A stretch of 50,929 nucleotides of DNA from Gemmatimonadota bacterium (GCA_009841165.1 VXMI01000232.1:1-50929), one strand, 5' to 3'; counted from the stretch's first letter, positions 35,445-44,665 are shown. Translations and numbers: made by a program. Notes: generated by a model from the sequence alone, not told the origin.

Positions 35445-35486
35445 CAGGCCGGCCCGCGGGGCGACGTGGAAATCAGGGAGGGTAGA

Positions 35487-37112
35487 GTGATCTTGACAAG
35501 AATTGCCAAGCCCGATGATCCGCGCACAGCGCTGAAGCGCTCCGCGGGCCGCCTGTCGGCGATTGCCGTCCTTGTCTGGTGCACGGGGACACTGATCGCG
35601 TGCGACTCGCGCGATCAGGAGCCGCAGGCAGCGGCGGTCACCGGCAGAATTGCGCCCGAGACACTGGAGCCGTCGAACCTTGAACGCTGGGCCGACGAGA
35701 CCTTCGGCGCGCTTCTGGAAGAACACCGGATCTCGGCGCTCGCCATTTCGGTGACCCACGGGGACGAAGTCGTCTTCAAGAAGGGCTACGGCTACCACGA
35801 CAATGCCACCGGGCGGCCCATTGATCCGGATGTGTCCCGGTTCCGCATCGGGTCGCTCACCAAGACGTTTTTCGGGACGGCGATCGCCCAGTTGCTGGCG
35901 CGCGGCGAGATCGCGTCTCTCGACGACCCGGTCAACCGGTACCTGACCCGGATCCAGCTGCAAAACCCCTTCGGAGACGACGAGATCACCATTCGCGACA
36001 TGGTCACCCACCAGGGTGGCATGGTCCCCCGGGGATCCCGCTCCCCGTTCACTTCGGTGGGTGAGGAGCGTCCCCAGCCGCCCCTCTCGGCGGCGGTCCT
36101 GGAGGCCAATCTGCCGCCCGTGGTTCGCGAGCCGGGCACCTTCTCCGACTACTGCAACGCCTGCAGCGCCGTCATGGGGTTCATGGTGGAGGACATCACC
36201 GGACGGACGCTGGAGGAGTACCTGCGCGAGAACGTGTACGAGCCGCTGGGCATGACGCACACCACACTGGTCAATTCCCTGCAGGCGCCCAGTGCCGACG
36301 TGGTGACCCAGTACGCATTCGCTACTGGCGAACCACCGGTCGCGCTCGTTTATCCCTCTCTTACGCCGTTCATTTCGTACGCGGGGGACATCAACTCCAC
36401 GGCCGGCGACATGGCTCGCTTCGTACGTGCCCACGCCTTGCAGGGCATGGGCAGCACGCCAGCGCTGATGGCGCCCGAGAGCTACGAGGTCATGCACCGC
36501 TGGGACCGCGGCAATCATCCGGATGCCAGCGGCTTCGGCATCCAGTTCTTTCGCTATGACTACAACGGCGAGCCGGTGATCGAGCACTACGGGAGTATCC
36601 GCTACCGCTCGCTGGAGATCATCATGCTCGACGCGCAGGTGGGGGTCTTCGTCACGATGGCCGGCGGCGGCGAGCCGAACCCCGACGATGTGGCCGCGGC
36701 GGACTCGTCGCTGGAGCCCATCACCGGACCGGTCCTGGCGCAGGCGTCACACAGCGGCGTCCGGGCCCTCGTTCTCGAGCACTTCCTCGGGCGGCTGCCG
36801 ATCGACGAGAGTCTGGAGGTCGATGTCAGGCAGTATGCCGGACTCTACCACCGCATCCCCGCGGACCAGGCTGAAACGCCGGGAAGCGGCGGTCGCCTCG
36901 TGGAGGACAGCGGCGACGGTGGGCTGATGATCGACGGGCTCGGACCCTATCGCCCGTCGGGACCCGACGCGTTCACGCTCGATGGCCAACTTCCGGTGGA
37001 GGCCGGCTTCAGGGACTCCAACCGCTACGTGTTCGCGCGGCAGAGCGACGGGTCGATGCACATGTTCGCGCATGTCAACGCGGGTGGTTTCGTGAGGGCG
37101 CCACGGGAATAG
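35487..37112 (+). CDS. Serine hydrolase of the class C beta-lactamase fold, lipoprotein
   Basis: A 541-residue exported protein with lipobox LIAC. All three active-site elements of the beta-lactamase/penicillin-binding fold are visible: S123-L-T-K126 (GSLTKTF), Y222-C-N224 (SDYCNACSA) and H367-Y-G369 as the third motif, a common replacement for KTG in esterase or D-peptidase members. Relatives act as D-aminopeptidases, esterases or beta-lactamases, and the sequence does not decide which. A C-terminal domain of about 150 residues follows the catalytic domain. The GTG at 35487 is preferred over the GTG at 35466 because AGGGAGGG lies just before it. It follows SusD-2 by 42 bases, so its product probably processes what the SusCD pair imports. 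Confidence 0.88.
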   Translation: MILTRIAKPDDPRTALKRSAGRLSAIAVLVWCTGTLIACDSRDQEPQAAAVTGRIAPETLEPSNLERWADETFGALLEEHRISALAISVTHGDEVVFKKGYGYHDNATGRPIDPDVSRFRIGSLTKTFFGTAIAQLLARGEIASLDDPVNRYLTRIQLQNPFGDDEITIRDMVTHQGGMVPRGSRSPFTSVGEERPQPPLSAAVLEANLPPVVREPGTFSDYCNACSAVMGFMVEDITGRTLEEYLRENVYEPLGMTHTTLVNSLQAPSADVVTQYAFATGEPPVALVYPSLTPFISYAGDINSTAGDMARFVRAHALQGMGSTPALMAPESYEVMHRWDRGNHPDASGFGIQFFRYDYNGEPVIEHYGSIRYRSLEIIMLDAQVGVFVTMAGGGEPNPDDVAAADSSLEPITGPVLAQASHSGVRALVLEHFLGRLPIDESLEVDVRQYAGLYHRIPADQAETPGSGGRLVEDSGDGGLMIDGLGPYRPSGPDAFTLDGQLPVEAGFRDSNRYVFARQSDGSMHMFAHVNAGGFVRAPRE

Positions 37113-37122
37113 CAGTCATGAG

Positions 37123-38541
37123 TCAGCCGGCCGCTCCGCATGCCGGGTGGACCTTCTGGAGGCACTGTCGGACGGCGGCACGAACCTGGCTCATGGTGAT
37201 GTCGGGCTGGCGCGCACGCTCGGCGACCAGGACGGCAATGTCGTCGAGCGTTCTGCGCCCGTCGATGGACGAGACCACCATGCGAACCATGGGCGCTTCG
37301 GACCAGAAGAGGGCCTGGCCCTCGAAGGCGGGGATGGGCAGGTGCCGGAAGAGGAGCCATGAGGGCGGGTCGTTTCCTCGCCCCGTTCCCGGCCCGGTGG
37401 ATGCGAGTTTCGTGGCCGAGAACGCCAGCACCCACTCCGTCTTGCCGCGACCGTTGAGTTGGGAGACGAGGTAGGGCCCGCTCTCGCTGTGCCAGGGTCC
37501 GACGCGGAACCCCGCGTGCTCGGCCAGGTCGAACAGCTCCTCGCGAGCGAAACGACGCGAGAAGGGAACGTCCAGGCTGTACTTGAGCGGTCCAAGGTTG
37601 ACCCATCGCCCGCCCGGCGCCAGCATCCGGTGGAGGGTGCTGATCAGATCACGCACATCTTCGGGTCCCTGGTCGATGAACCACGGCGTGAGCACGGTGT
37701 CGAAGATTCCGGGCGTCAGCGGGGGGTCGACAGCGTCCCCCACGAGGAAGTGAAAACGTGCGTCGTCCACCGGACCGCGCGGCGCCGACAGCGCCCACTC
37801 CTTCACGGCCTGGTCGAGGTCTCCCATCTCGAGATTGGCCTCGCGAACGGTCACGGATTCGCCATGGGTTACGGCGTGCGCGGCGGAGAAGAGGACCGGG
37901 TCGAGGTCCATGACCAGCAGCTCCGAGCCGGGGTACCGATGGTGAAGCTCGTAGGCAAGACGGCAGGCCCCCGCCCCCATCACCAGCATCCGCCCCGGAC
38001 ACCCGTCCTCGAGCACCCTCTCGACCAGAGCCAGCGCCCGCTCGTTCTCGCCGTCCGCCTCCGGCGGCCACCCCCAGTCCCGGTAGAGGTAGGGCAGGTG
38101 GTCGAGCGTCGCCGGCAGCGGATGCGATTGTCCACCGGACTCGCCACGCGCCACAGCCGGCAGCCCGGGCTCGAGAATGGCGCGGACATCGGCCAATTGA
38201 CCGGTGATACCCTCGATGATGGTCCGGCATCTCTTCCTGGTCGAGGGCATCAGTTCCGCCGACCGCAGTTGCTCCCGGACATCCTGAACCACCCGCTCGA
38301 CCTGTTCCTCGAGCCCGGCCAACTGACGCCTGCACGACGCGAAGTAGTCGAGTGGCTCGGGAAGGAGCACCGGAATGGCCCCCAGCCGGGGGTAGACCCG
38401 TCCGCACCTCCGGCACCTGACGGCCTGCGCAGCCGGGTCGATCTTCGAGGAGCACAGCGGACAACGGACCGCGTCCAGAAGCCCGCGTGACCGCGCTCGC
38501 GAGCTGCTCTCCGCGCCTTCACGCACAGGGGTTCCGGACAT
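37123..38541 (-). CDS. N2227-like (carnosine N-methyltransferase family) SAM methyltransferase with zinc ribbon and winged-helix-like end
   Basis: A 472-residue cytoplasmic protein. A zinc ribbon (C27, C30, C43, C46) resembling Trm112/Trm112-like modules opens the chain. A helical region (about 60-150) leads to YLYRDWGWPPEADGENERAL, the RDW-x-x-x-G-x-x-ER hallmark of N2227 proteins, then a SAM motif I (VMGAGACRLAYEL, 187-199), DLDP at 212-215 and GGRWVNLGPLKYSLD, the family's GPL motif. Residues of about 410-468 (SIDGRRTLDDIAVLVAERA) look like the winged-helix PqqD/RRE fold. The eukaryotic relative methylates carnosine; the bacterial substrate is unknown. Start at the internal ATG 38541; a TTG at 38577 is possible. 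Its 3' end meets the serine hydrolase gene 10 bases away. Confidence 0.75.
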   Translation of the reverse strand: MSGTPVREGAESSSRARSRGLLDAVRCPLCSSKIDPAAQAVRCRRCGRVYPRLGAIPVLLPEPLDYFASCRRQLAGLEEQVERVVQDVREQLRSAELMPSTRKRCRTIIEGITGQLADVRAILEPGLPAVARGESGGQSHPLPATLDHLPYLYRDWGWPPEADGENERALALVERVLEDGCPGRMLVMGAGACRLAYELHHRYPGSELLVMDLDPVLFSAAHAVTHGESVTVREANLEMGDLDQAVKEWALSAPRGPVDDARFHFLVGDAVDPPLTPGIFDTVLTPWFIDQGPEDVRDLISTLHRMLAPGGRWVNLGPLKYSLDVPFSRRFAREELFDLAEHAGFRVGPWHSESGPYLVSQLNGRGKTEWVLAFSATKLASTGPGTGRGNDPPSWLLFRHLPIPAFEGQALFWSEAPMVRMVVSSIDGRRTLDDIAVLVAERARQPDITMSQVRAAVRQCLQKVHPACGAAG

Positions 38542-38565
38542 CGGTTCCGTTTCGTTCAAATGGAC

Positions 38566-38594
38566 TTGTGACCGCAAGATCGCTAGCGTACAAT
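38566..38594 (+). promoter_or_regulatory. Sigma-70-type promoter for module copy C
   Basis: TTGTGA (38566-38571) and TACAAT (38589-38594) are exactly 17 bases apart in an AT-enriched stretch. Transcription would start near 38602, giving a leader of about 37 bases before the ATG at 38639. This is the best promoter match in the window. Confidence 0.6.
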
Positions 38595-38638
38595 GTTGGT
38601 ATGCAGTCCCGGATTCAAGGCGTTCGATTGGGGGTGGT

Positions 38639-41416
38639 ATGGCGCCTGAAGGACCCAGGAAGCGCCCGCCGTCAACTCGCCATACGGGTCCGGTGAAGGG
38701 TTACCGCGTCCTGCCGGGCGGGTGGGCGGTGGCGTTGGCCCTTGCCGGACTGGTGCTCATCTCGTGCTCGAGGTTCGTGTCGACGCCGACAAGCGGCGCC
38801 ATGGAACCAGTAGGAGATGGAAGTTCCCTGGCGGCCCAGGTCGCGGAGCCTCCGCCGGCACCCACGGCGACGGGCGCCCAAGCGCAGGCCATGGTCAACG
38901 AGTATTGCCTGCGCTGCCACAACGATGTCCGTCGCACGGCATCGCTGGAGCTGGATCAATACGATGCCGCGGATCCGGCGGCCCACCCCGACATCTGGGA
39001 GAAGGTGGCCGCCAAACTGCGCGCGCGGGCCATGCCGCCGGGTGGCGTGCGTCGGCCCGATGTCCAAACCTACGAGGCGGTGGCGGGGTGGCTCGAGTCC
39101 GAGCTGGACGCCGCCTGGGCGCAGAGTCCGAACGTGGGCCGCATCAACGCCGTGCACCGGCTGAACCGGACCGAATACAACAACGCCGTCAACGATCTGC
39201 TGGGGCTGGATGTCGATGTCATCGATGCGCTGCCCGGCGACGAGACGATGGGCGGCGGCTTCGACAATGTGGCGGACGCGCTCAGCATATCGCCGCTCCA
39301 CATGGAGCGATACCTGTCGGTGGCTCGAACGGTCACCCGGCTGGCGGTGGGGCTTCCTCCGGCCGGACCGGGTTCAACCCGCTACGCAGCCGACGACGCG
39401 ATGCGCCAGAACGTGCGGATGAGCGACGATCTCCCGCTGGGTTCCCGGGGCGGCCTGGCGGTTCGCCACACATTCCCGGTGGACGGCCAGTACAGGATCC
39501 GGGTGCGTCTCCAGAAGAACTATGCGGGGTACGCACGCGGGCTGGGGTGGAGGCAGGAGCTCGAGGTCCGCATCGACGGAGAACTTGCGGCCACGCTCGC
39601 GTTCGGCGGCGACGGGCTACAGCATCGCGCAGTCGCCAACAGCTACGCCGGTGCGGGTGGAGGTCCCGGTTGGCCCGGATCGCCCGAGTGGGAGGACTAC
39701 GCGAAGTTCGAAGCCGAGGCGGCCCTGGTGGCTTCGGTCCAGGTAGAAGCGGGAAGCCGCATGGTCGGTCTCTCCTTCGCCAGAGACATCGGCTACGGCG
39801 AAGAGTACCTCCTCCCGCAGGCTCCCGTTCAGACCCGTAGCCAGATCGACTATTTCAACAACGAGTACTTCGGCATGTCGGGTGTGATCGGCATGGAGAT
39901 CGACGGCCCGTTCGGCCGGACCGACGTCGCCGACAACACACGGAGCCGCGAGACGATCTTCGTCTGCGAGCCCGGGTCGACCTCCGAGGAAGAGGCCTGT
40001 GCCGAAGAGATCCTCTCGCGGATGGCACGGCGAGCCTACCGCCGGCCGGTCACCCGCGAGGACACGGACATTCTCCTCCACTTCTTCCGGATGGGCCGGG
40101 AGGAGGGCGGGAGCTTCGATCACGGAATACAGCTGGGACTCGAGCGCGTCCTGGTTGATCCGGACTTTCTGCTGCGTGTCTACCGGGAACCCGGGGTACG
40201 CGCGACGGACGTGACACCGAACGCCGACGGCCCACAGGGCGAAGCCGTGACCCATTTCGCGGCGTTGCAGGTGCCGCAGGTGTTCAACGGGGGCGAACCC
40301 TATCCGCTGAACAACCTGGAGATCGCGTCGCGACTTTCCTTCTTCCTGTGGAGCAGCATTCCCGACGAGACGCTTCTACGGGAAGCTGAGCGTGGCCGAC
40401 TTGTCGATCCCGAGGTCCTGCGGGAGCAGGCCCGGCGAATGCTGAACAGTGTCCGGGCCCGCGAGACCCTTGTCGATGACTTCGCCAGCCAATGGCTGAA
40501 GCTCCGCGAACTGGACGATCGCCTCCTGCAGGACGACATCTACCTGGAGTACGACCACAACCTTCGCGAGGCGATGGAAGAGGAGACCAGGCTCTTCATC
40601 GATCACACGATCCGCGAAGACAGGAGCATCGTCGAGCTTCTCGACGCCGACTACACGTTCGTCAACGAGCGGCTGGCGGAGCACTACAACATTCCGCGTG
40701 TGGCCGGAAGTCGCTTCCGCCGTGTCGAGCTTCCCGATCTCGACAAGCGGGGCGGTCTGCTGGGGCACGCCAGCATCCTGACGCTCACGTCGTATCCGGA
40801 GCGGACCACTCCGGTGCTCAGGGGCAAATGGATTCTCGAGAACATTCTGGGCCGCCACGTTCCGCCCCCGCCCGCCAACCTCGATACCAGTCTCGAAATA
40901 CCCGAGGACGAGGGGACGGTTCGCAAGCCGACGATCCGCGAGCGGCTCGCGAAGCATCGAACCGAACCGATGTGCGCCAGCTGCCACCGGACGATCGATC
41001 CCCTGGGCTTCTCGCTGGAAGCCTACGATGCCGCGGGTGGCCTCCGGTACATCGACGAGCTCGGCAACCCCGTGGACGACACCGGTCTCTGGCCGGAGAC
41101 GGAGCAGGAGATCAAGGGATTGGCCGGTCTTCGCAATCTCATACTGGAGAACCGCGAGCAGTTCGTCCGAACCGTGACGACGAAACTCATGCAGTATGCC
41201 CTCGGGCGCGATGTCGAGTACTATGACCAGCCGGTTATTCGACAGATCATTCGTGAGGCGGCGGCGGATAACCATACCTGGTCGTCGATCATCCTGGGGA
41301 TTGTGGAGAGTCCGCAGTTCCTGATGCGGATGAGCGCGCCCACGGCACCGACGACGGAGCAATCCGTGTTGCAGAACAAGGAATCCGGAGAGGAAAATGG
41401 ACTTTATCACCGGTAG
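38639..41416 (+). CDS. Planctomycete-type c-type cytochrome, PSCyt1/PSD (DUF1592) lipoprotein, module copy C
   Basis: A 925-residue protein, longer and more diverged than copies A and B. It has a basic N-terminus and lipobox VLISC (Cys 43), so it is a lipoprotein rather than a soluble one. CLRCH lies at 90-94 (PSCyt1), then MPPGGVRRPD and HRLNRTEYNNAVNDLLGLDVD (PSD3). The PSD4 part LEIASRLSFFLWSSIPDE, the PSCyt3 part with CASCH at 779-783 (CASCHRTIDPLGFSLEAYD) and the PSD2 end follow. Extra length lies in the beta-rich middle, about residues 280-420. The 3' end overlaps the next gene by 20 bases. Confidence 0.9.
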   Translation: MAPEGPRKRPPSTRHTGPVKGYRVLPGGWAVALALAGLVLISCSRFVSTPTSGAMEPVGDGSSLAAQVAEPPPAPTATGAQAQAMVNEYCLRCHNDVRRTASLELDQYDAADPAAHPDIWEKVAAKLRARAMPPGGVRRPDVQTYEAVAGWLESELDAAWAQSPNVGRINAVHRLNRTEYNNAVNDLLGLDVDVIDALPGDETMGGGFDNVADALSISPLHMERYLSVARTVTRLAVGLPPAGPGSTRYAADDAMRQNVRMSDDLPLGSRGGLAVRHTFPVDGQYRIRVRLQKNYAGYARGLGWRQELEVRIDGELAATLAFGGDGLQHRAVANSYAGAGGGPGWPGSPEWEDYAKFEAEAALVASVQVEAGSRMVGLSFARDIGYGEEYLLPQAPVQTRSQIDYFNNEYFGMSGVIGMEIDGPFGRTDVADNTRSRETIFVCEPGSTSEEEACAEEILSRMARRAYRRPVTREDTDILLHFFRMGREEGGSFDHGIQLGLERVLVDPDFLLRVYREPGVRATDVTPNADGPQGEAVTHFAALQVPQVFNGGEPYPLNNLEIASRLSFFLWSSIPDETLLREAERGRLVDPEVLREQARRMLNSVRARETLVDDFASQWLKLRELDDRLLQDDIYLEYDHNLREAMEEETRLFIDHTIREDRSIVELLDADYTFVNERLAEHYNIPRVAGSRFRRVELPDLDKRGGLLGHASILTLTSYPERTTPVLRGKWILENILGRHVPPPPANLDTSLEIPEDEGTVRKPTIRERLAKHRTEPMCASCHRTIDPLGFSLEAYDAAGGLRYIDELGNPVDDTGLWPETEQEIKGLAGLRNLILENREQFVRTVTTKLMQYALGRDVEYYDQPVIRQIIREAAADNHTWSSIILGIVESPQFLMRMSAPTAPTTEQSVLQNKESGEENGLYHR

Positions 41417-42755
41417 GCACATCTCGCGGAGGACGGTACTTCGCGGTGCCGGAGCGGCGCTGATGCTGCCCTTCCTGGACGCGATGACGCCCGCCCGTCT
41501 GACGGCGGTGAGCGGCTCCAGGCGCAAATCTCCCCACAGGTTCCTCGCCTACTACACGCCGAACGGGCAGGCCATGCCCCACTGGACGCCGACCGGCGAG
41601 GGCCGTGACTTCGTGCTCTCCGAAATCCTGGGCCCGCTGGAGCCGTTCAGGGACAGCATCATCATCCCGACCGGGGTGAACGCGTCGTGGAACTTCAACC
41701 ACGCCGGCGGTCCCACCAGCTTCCTCACCGGCATGGTGGGAAGGTCGCTGGGCGACATCGAGGCGGTGGACAACACCGACATCATCGCGGCGGAGTCGAT
41801 CGACCAGATGCTGGCGCGCGAGTGGGGCAGGGAGACCCAGCTGGGCTCCCTCGAACTGTCCCTTGACGGCCCGCCCAACGCCGGCACCTGCGCCATCCTG
41901 AACTGCGCCTACACGCACACCATCTCCTGGCGGAGCCCCACACAGCCGCTCCCGATGGAGAACCATCCCCGAACCGTCTTCGAGCGACTCTTCGGCGACA
42001 CCGGCACCACGGATCGCGGGCCGCGGGAGCGGCGCCTGTACCAGCAGAAGAGCCTGCTGGACTCGGTCAACGACAAGTTGCGGGCGCTGGCGCGCGAGCT
42101 GGGCCCGCAGGACCAGCGCAGCGTGGAGCAGTACACCGAGGCGGTGCGGGACGTGGAACGGCGGATCCAGGTGGCCGAGCAGCAACTGGACGTCGACCTC
42201 CCGAACATGGAACAGCCGCAGGGCATCCCGGAGACGCTGGAGGACCACCTGGAACTGCTCCTGGACATGCAGATCCTGGCCTATCAGGCGGACATCACCA
42301 GGGTGTCGACGATGATGATCGGGCGCGAGGTCAACGCGCGGCCGTATCCGCAGATCGGTGTGCCCGAGGCTTGGCATCCGCTGTCGCACCACGGCAACCG
42401 GCCGGACATCGTGAAGTACCTCTCGAAGATCAACCGGTACCACGTGGAGCTCTTCACGCGTCACCTTGCCAAGCTGAGCCAGACTCCCGACGGGGACGGC
42501 TCGCTGCTGGACTCGATCACCGGGCTGTACGGGTCGGGGATCTCCAACAGCCAGCGGCACGCCGGCGACAACATCCCGCTGGTCGTCGTGGGAGGCGGGA
42601 ACGGCAAGCTGAACGGTGGACAGCACATCAGGTACGAGGGCGGACCGACACACGCGAACCTGCTGGCGACGCTGATGGACAAGATGGACATGCCGATGGA
42701 CAAGATCGGTGGCAGCACCGGCCGGCTTCCCATCGACACCCTCGGCGAGCTCTGA
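41397..42755 (+). CDS. Tat-exported HXXSHH (DUF1552) protein, module copy C
   Basis: A 452-residue protein. SRRTVLRG followed by GAALMLPFLDAM is a twin-arginine signal. The family signature is HPLSHHGN from residue 327. It shares GPLEPFRDSIII and SFLTGM with the family and ends with YGSGISNSQRHAGDNIPLVVVGGGNG, more diverged from copies A and B, which instead have YGSPMGD and HNHKRCPLF. Its start lies 20 bases inside the end of the cytochrome gene with a GAGAGGAAA site, so the pair is translationally coupled. That coupling supports a joint function for the cytochrome and HXXSHH proteins. Confidence 0.9.
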   Translation: MDFITGRHISRRTVLRGAGAALMLPFLDAMTPARLTAVSGSRRKSPHRFLAYYTPNGQAMPHWTPTGEGRDFVLSEILGPLEPFRDSIIIPTGVNASWNFNHAGGPTSFLTGMVGRSLGDIEAVDNTDIIAAESIDQMLAREWGRETQLGSLELSLDGPPNAGTCAILNCAYTHTISWRSPTQPLPMENHPRTVFERLFGDTGTTDRGPRERRLYQQKSLLDSVNDKLRALARELGPQDQRSVEQYTEAVRDVERRIQVAEQQLDVDLPNMEQPQGIPETLEDHLELLLDMQILAYQADITRVSTMMIGREVNARPYPQIGVPEAWHPLSHHGNRPDIVKYLSKINRYHVELFTRHLAKLSQTPDGDGSLLDSITGLYGSGISNSQRHAGDNIPLVVVGGGNGKLNGGQHIRYEGGPTHANLLATLMDKMDMPMDKIGGSTGRLPIDTLGEL

Positions 42756-42772
42756 GCCGCCGTGGCCGAGCC

Positions 42773-43030
42773 ATGCCCATCTTCGAGTACAGATGCCGGG
42801 CGTGTGGTGAGGAGTTCGAGCGCCTGATCCTGCGCTCGTCCGGACCGCCGCGCTGTCCCGCCTGCGATAGCCGCGACCTCGAGAAGCTGATCTCGCGGTA
42901 TGTAGTCAGCTCCGACTACACGAGGAAGCGGGCCCGCCGGAGTGCACGGGCGCACGCGAGCGGGATTCGCCGCGAGAAGCAGCACGAGGATCACAGGGAG
43001 CTTCATGAGCATCTCGCGGAAGACCACTGA
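42773..43030 (+). CDS. FmdB-family zinc-ribbon protein
   Basis: An 85-residue protein that starts MPIFEYRC. It has Cys pairs at C8/C11 and C28/C31, separated by 16 residues, the FmdB/YHS-like putative regulatory zinc ribbon, then a basic and His-rich tail (KQHEDHRELHEHLAEDH). Family members are small, presumably cytoplasmic, and found next to formamidase and other metabolic genes, but no function is proven. It is the only part of this operon without an export signal. It lies 17 bases after the HXXSHH gene and 28 before the NHL gene. Confidence 0.85.
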   Translation: MPIFEYRCRACGEEFERLILRSSGPPRCPACDSRDLEKLISRYVVSSDYTRKRARRSARAHASGIRREKQHEDHRELHEHLAEDH

Positions 43031-43058
43031 CCCGGGCCGGAATCGGAGGGAGGCGACC

Positions 43059-44012
43059 ATGATAAAGGGGTCGATCGGACTGGTGGCGGGAAGCCTCGTC
43101 ATCGGCACCGGGCTGGCTTGCCGGGCTGCCCCCGACGCCGAACCCGCACCCGGGCAAGCCGCCGCCTATGAGCTGGTGGAAGGCTGGGGCGGCGCCCGCG
43201 AGGATGTGGGAACCGTAACAGCCGTCGACGTCGACGATGACGGCAATGTCTACGCCTTCCGCCGGGACGCCAACGATGTGTGGAAGCTGGACGCCGACGG
43301 GAACCTGCTGGAGCGGTGGGATCAGGATTTCGCCCAGTGGGCGCACGGAATCCGGGTCGGGCCCGACGGGTCAATCTGGACCGTCGACGGGCAGGGCCAC
43401 CAGGTCAAGAAATGGAGCCACGACGGCCGCGAACTCCTCATGACCCTGGGCGAGTACGGCGTTGCCGGGGAGACCGCCGACCTCTTTAATCGGCCCACGG
43501 ATGTCGCCTTCGGTCCGAACGGGGAATTCTTCGTCTCCGACGGCTACGGGAACAACCGGGTCGCCAAGTATGACCGCAACGGCGGTTTCATCACGGCATG
43601 GGGCGAGGCGGGAACCGAGCCGGGGCAGTTCAACCTGCCGCACACCATCGTAGTCGACGCACGCAACCGGGTGTTCGTGGGTGACCGCGAGAACGCCCGC
43701 ATCCAGATCTTCGACCTTGACGGCAACCTCCTCGAGATCTGGGAGCACCTGGGCTCGCCGTACGGCCTGTCGATCGACGGCAGCGACCAGCTCTACGTGG
43801 CCGACCTCGTGAACGCCAGGATCTGGATCGCCCGGGCCAGCGACGGCGAACTGCTGCGCACCATCGACGACACCAAGGCCATCCACTGGGTCGCTGCAGA
43901 CGGGCAGGGGAACGTCTATGCATCCACGCCGGCGCCGTCCACGGGCCAGTTCTGGGACGACGCTTCCGAGGTCTGGTATCTGAGGAAGTACCGGAAGGTG
44001 GAAGACAGGTGA
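43059..44012 (+). CDS. NHL-repeat beta-propeller lipoprotein (PAL-like)
   Basis: A 317-residue lipoprotein (lipobox GLAC, Cys 21). NHL-type blades follow one another: VDVDDDGNVYAFRR, IRVGPDGSIWTVDGQGHQVKKW, VAFGPNGEFFVSDGYGNNRVAKYD, IVVDARNRVFVGDRENARIQIFD and LSIDGSDQLYVADLVNARIWI. The set is close to the bacterial proteins annotated as peptidyl-alpha-hydroxyglycine alpha-amidating lyase, whose activity in bacteria is unproven. A strong GGAGGGAGG site fixes the ATG at 43059. Its stop overlaps the start of the next gene by 4 bases, so the two are coupled. Confidence 0.88.
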   Translation: MIKGSIGLVAGSLVIGTGLACRAAPDAEPAPGQAAAYELVEGWGGAREDVGTVTAVDVDDDGNVYAFRRDANDVWKLDADGNLLERWDQDFAQWAHGIRVGPDGSIWTVDGQGHQVKKWSHDGRELLMTLGEYGVAGETADLFNRPTDVAFGPNGEFFVSDGYGNNRVAKYDRNGGFITAWGEAGTEPGQFNLPHTIVVDARNRVFVGDRENARIQIFDLDGNLLEIWEHLGSPYGLSIDGSDQLYVADLVNARIWIARASDGELLRTIDDTKAIHWVAADGQGNVYASTPAPSTGQFWDDASEVWYLRKYRKVEDR

Positions 44013-44665
44013 TCACGCGTGCCGCGATCGCGGCGGGAGTCACGATCCTCCTGAGCATCCCGACGACCACCGCCGGCGCACAGAACGGCGCCCACGCCCA
44101 CATTCTCCATGTGGTGAATCCCGAGGCCGCCTCGGTGGCGGAGCTGGGGTTCCTCAGGCAGGCCCTGGGCGAAGCGGGCACCGCGGCCGAATACGCGGCC
44201 TTCGCCGCAGGGGGCCAGCAGCGCCCCGGCGACCTCCAGGCCATGAAGACCCATGCGGCGAACGTGCTCCACGCCCTGGATCCCACCCGCCGCGAGAGTG
44301 GACCGGGCCTGGGGTTCGGACTCCTGGAAGCATCCCGCAACACCATCGAACACGTCCGGATGGCGGCCGATGCGCCGGACGCGTCTGACAATGTGCGGGC
44401 TCACGCCGTGCACATAGTGAGCTGTGTGCGCAACACCCTGGAGCGCGCCCGCAGGATGCTGGAGATCACCGAGCGCATTCTGGCGACGGAGTCTGCCCAC
44501 GAAGCCGACGAACTGTCCGACGGACTCAATACCCTGGGCTTCCAGCTCCGAAACGGTGTCGACGCGAATGGCGACGGGCTGGTCACCTGGGACGAGGGCG
44601 AAGGTGGTCTGTACGTGGCACAGGAACACATGCAAATGCTGATGAGAAGAGAGGGGATCGGATGA
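44009..44665 (+). CDS. Exported helical protein with one EF-hand
   Basis: A 218-residue protein with a GTG start and a signal peptide to about residue 25 (TTAGAQ). The mature part is predicted by eye to be mostly helical and carries many His residues (HAHILHVV, THAANVLHAL, EHVRM, AHAVHIVSC), which could form a metal or four-helix-bundle site. A canonical 12-residue EF-hand loop runs D185-x-N-x-D-G-...-E196 (DANGDGLVTWDE), so calcium binding is likely. I do not recognise the family. There is no CxxCH, so it is not an obvious cytochrome. It overlaps its neighbours by 4 bases on both sides, which ties it to the NHL and ankyrin genes. Confidence 0.7.
   Translation: MITRAAIAAGVTILLSIPTTTAGAQNGAHAHILHVVNPEAASVAELGFLRQALGEAGTAAEYAAFAAGGQQRPGDLQAMKTHAANVLHALDPTRRESGPGLGFGLLEASRNTIEHVRMAADAPDASDNVRAHAVHIVSCVRNTLERARRMLEITERILATESAHEADELSDGLNTLGFQLRNGVDANGDGLVTWDEGEGGLYVAQEHMQMLMRREGIG

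Noticed and set aside
37459..38490. A plus-strand open frame opposite the N2227 methyltransferase
   Set aside because: The minus strand carries clear zinc-ribbon, SAM and GPL motifs; the plus frame has none.
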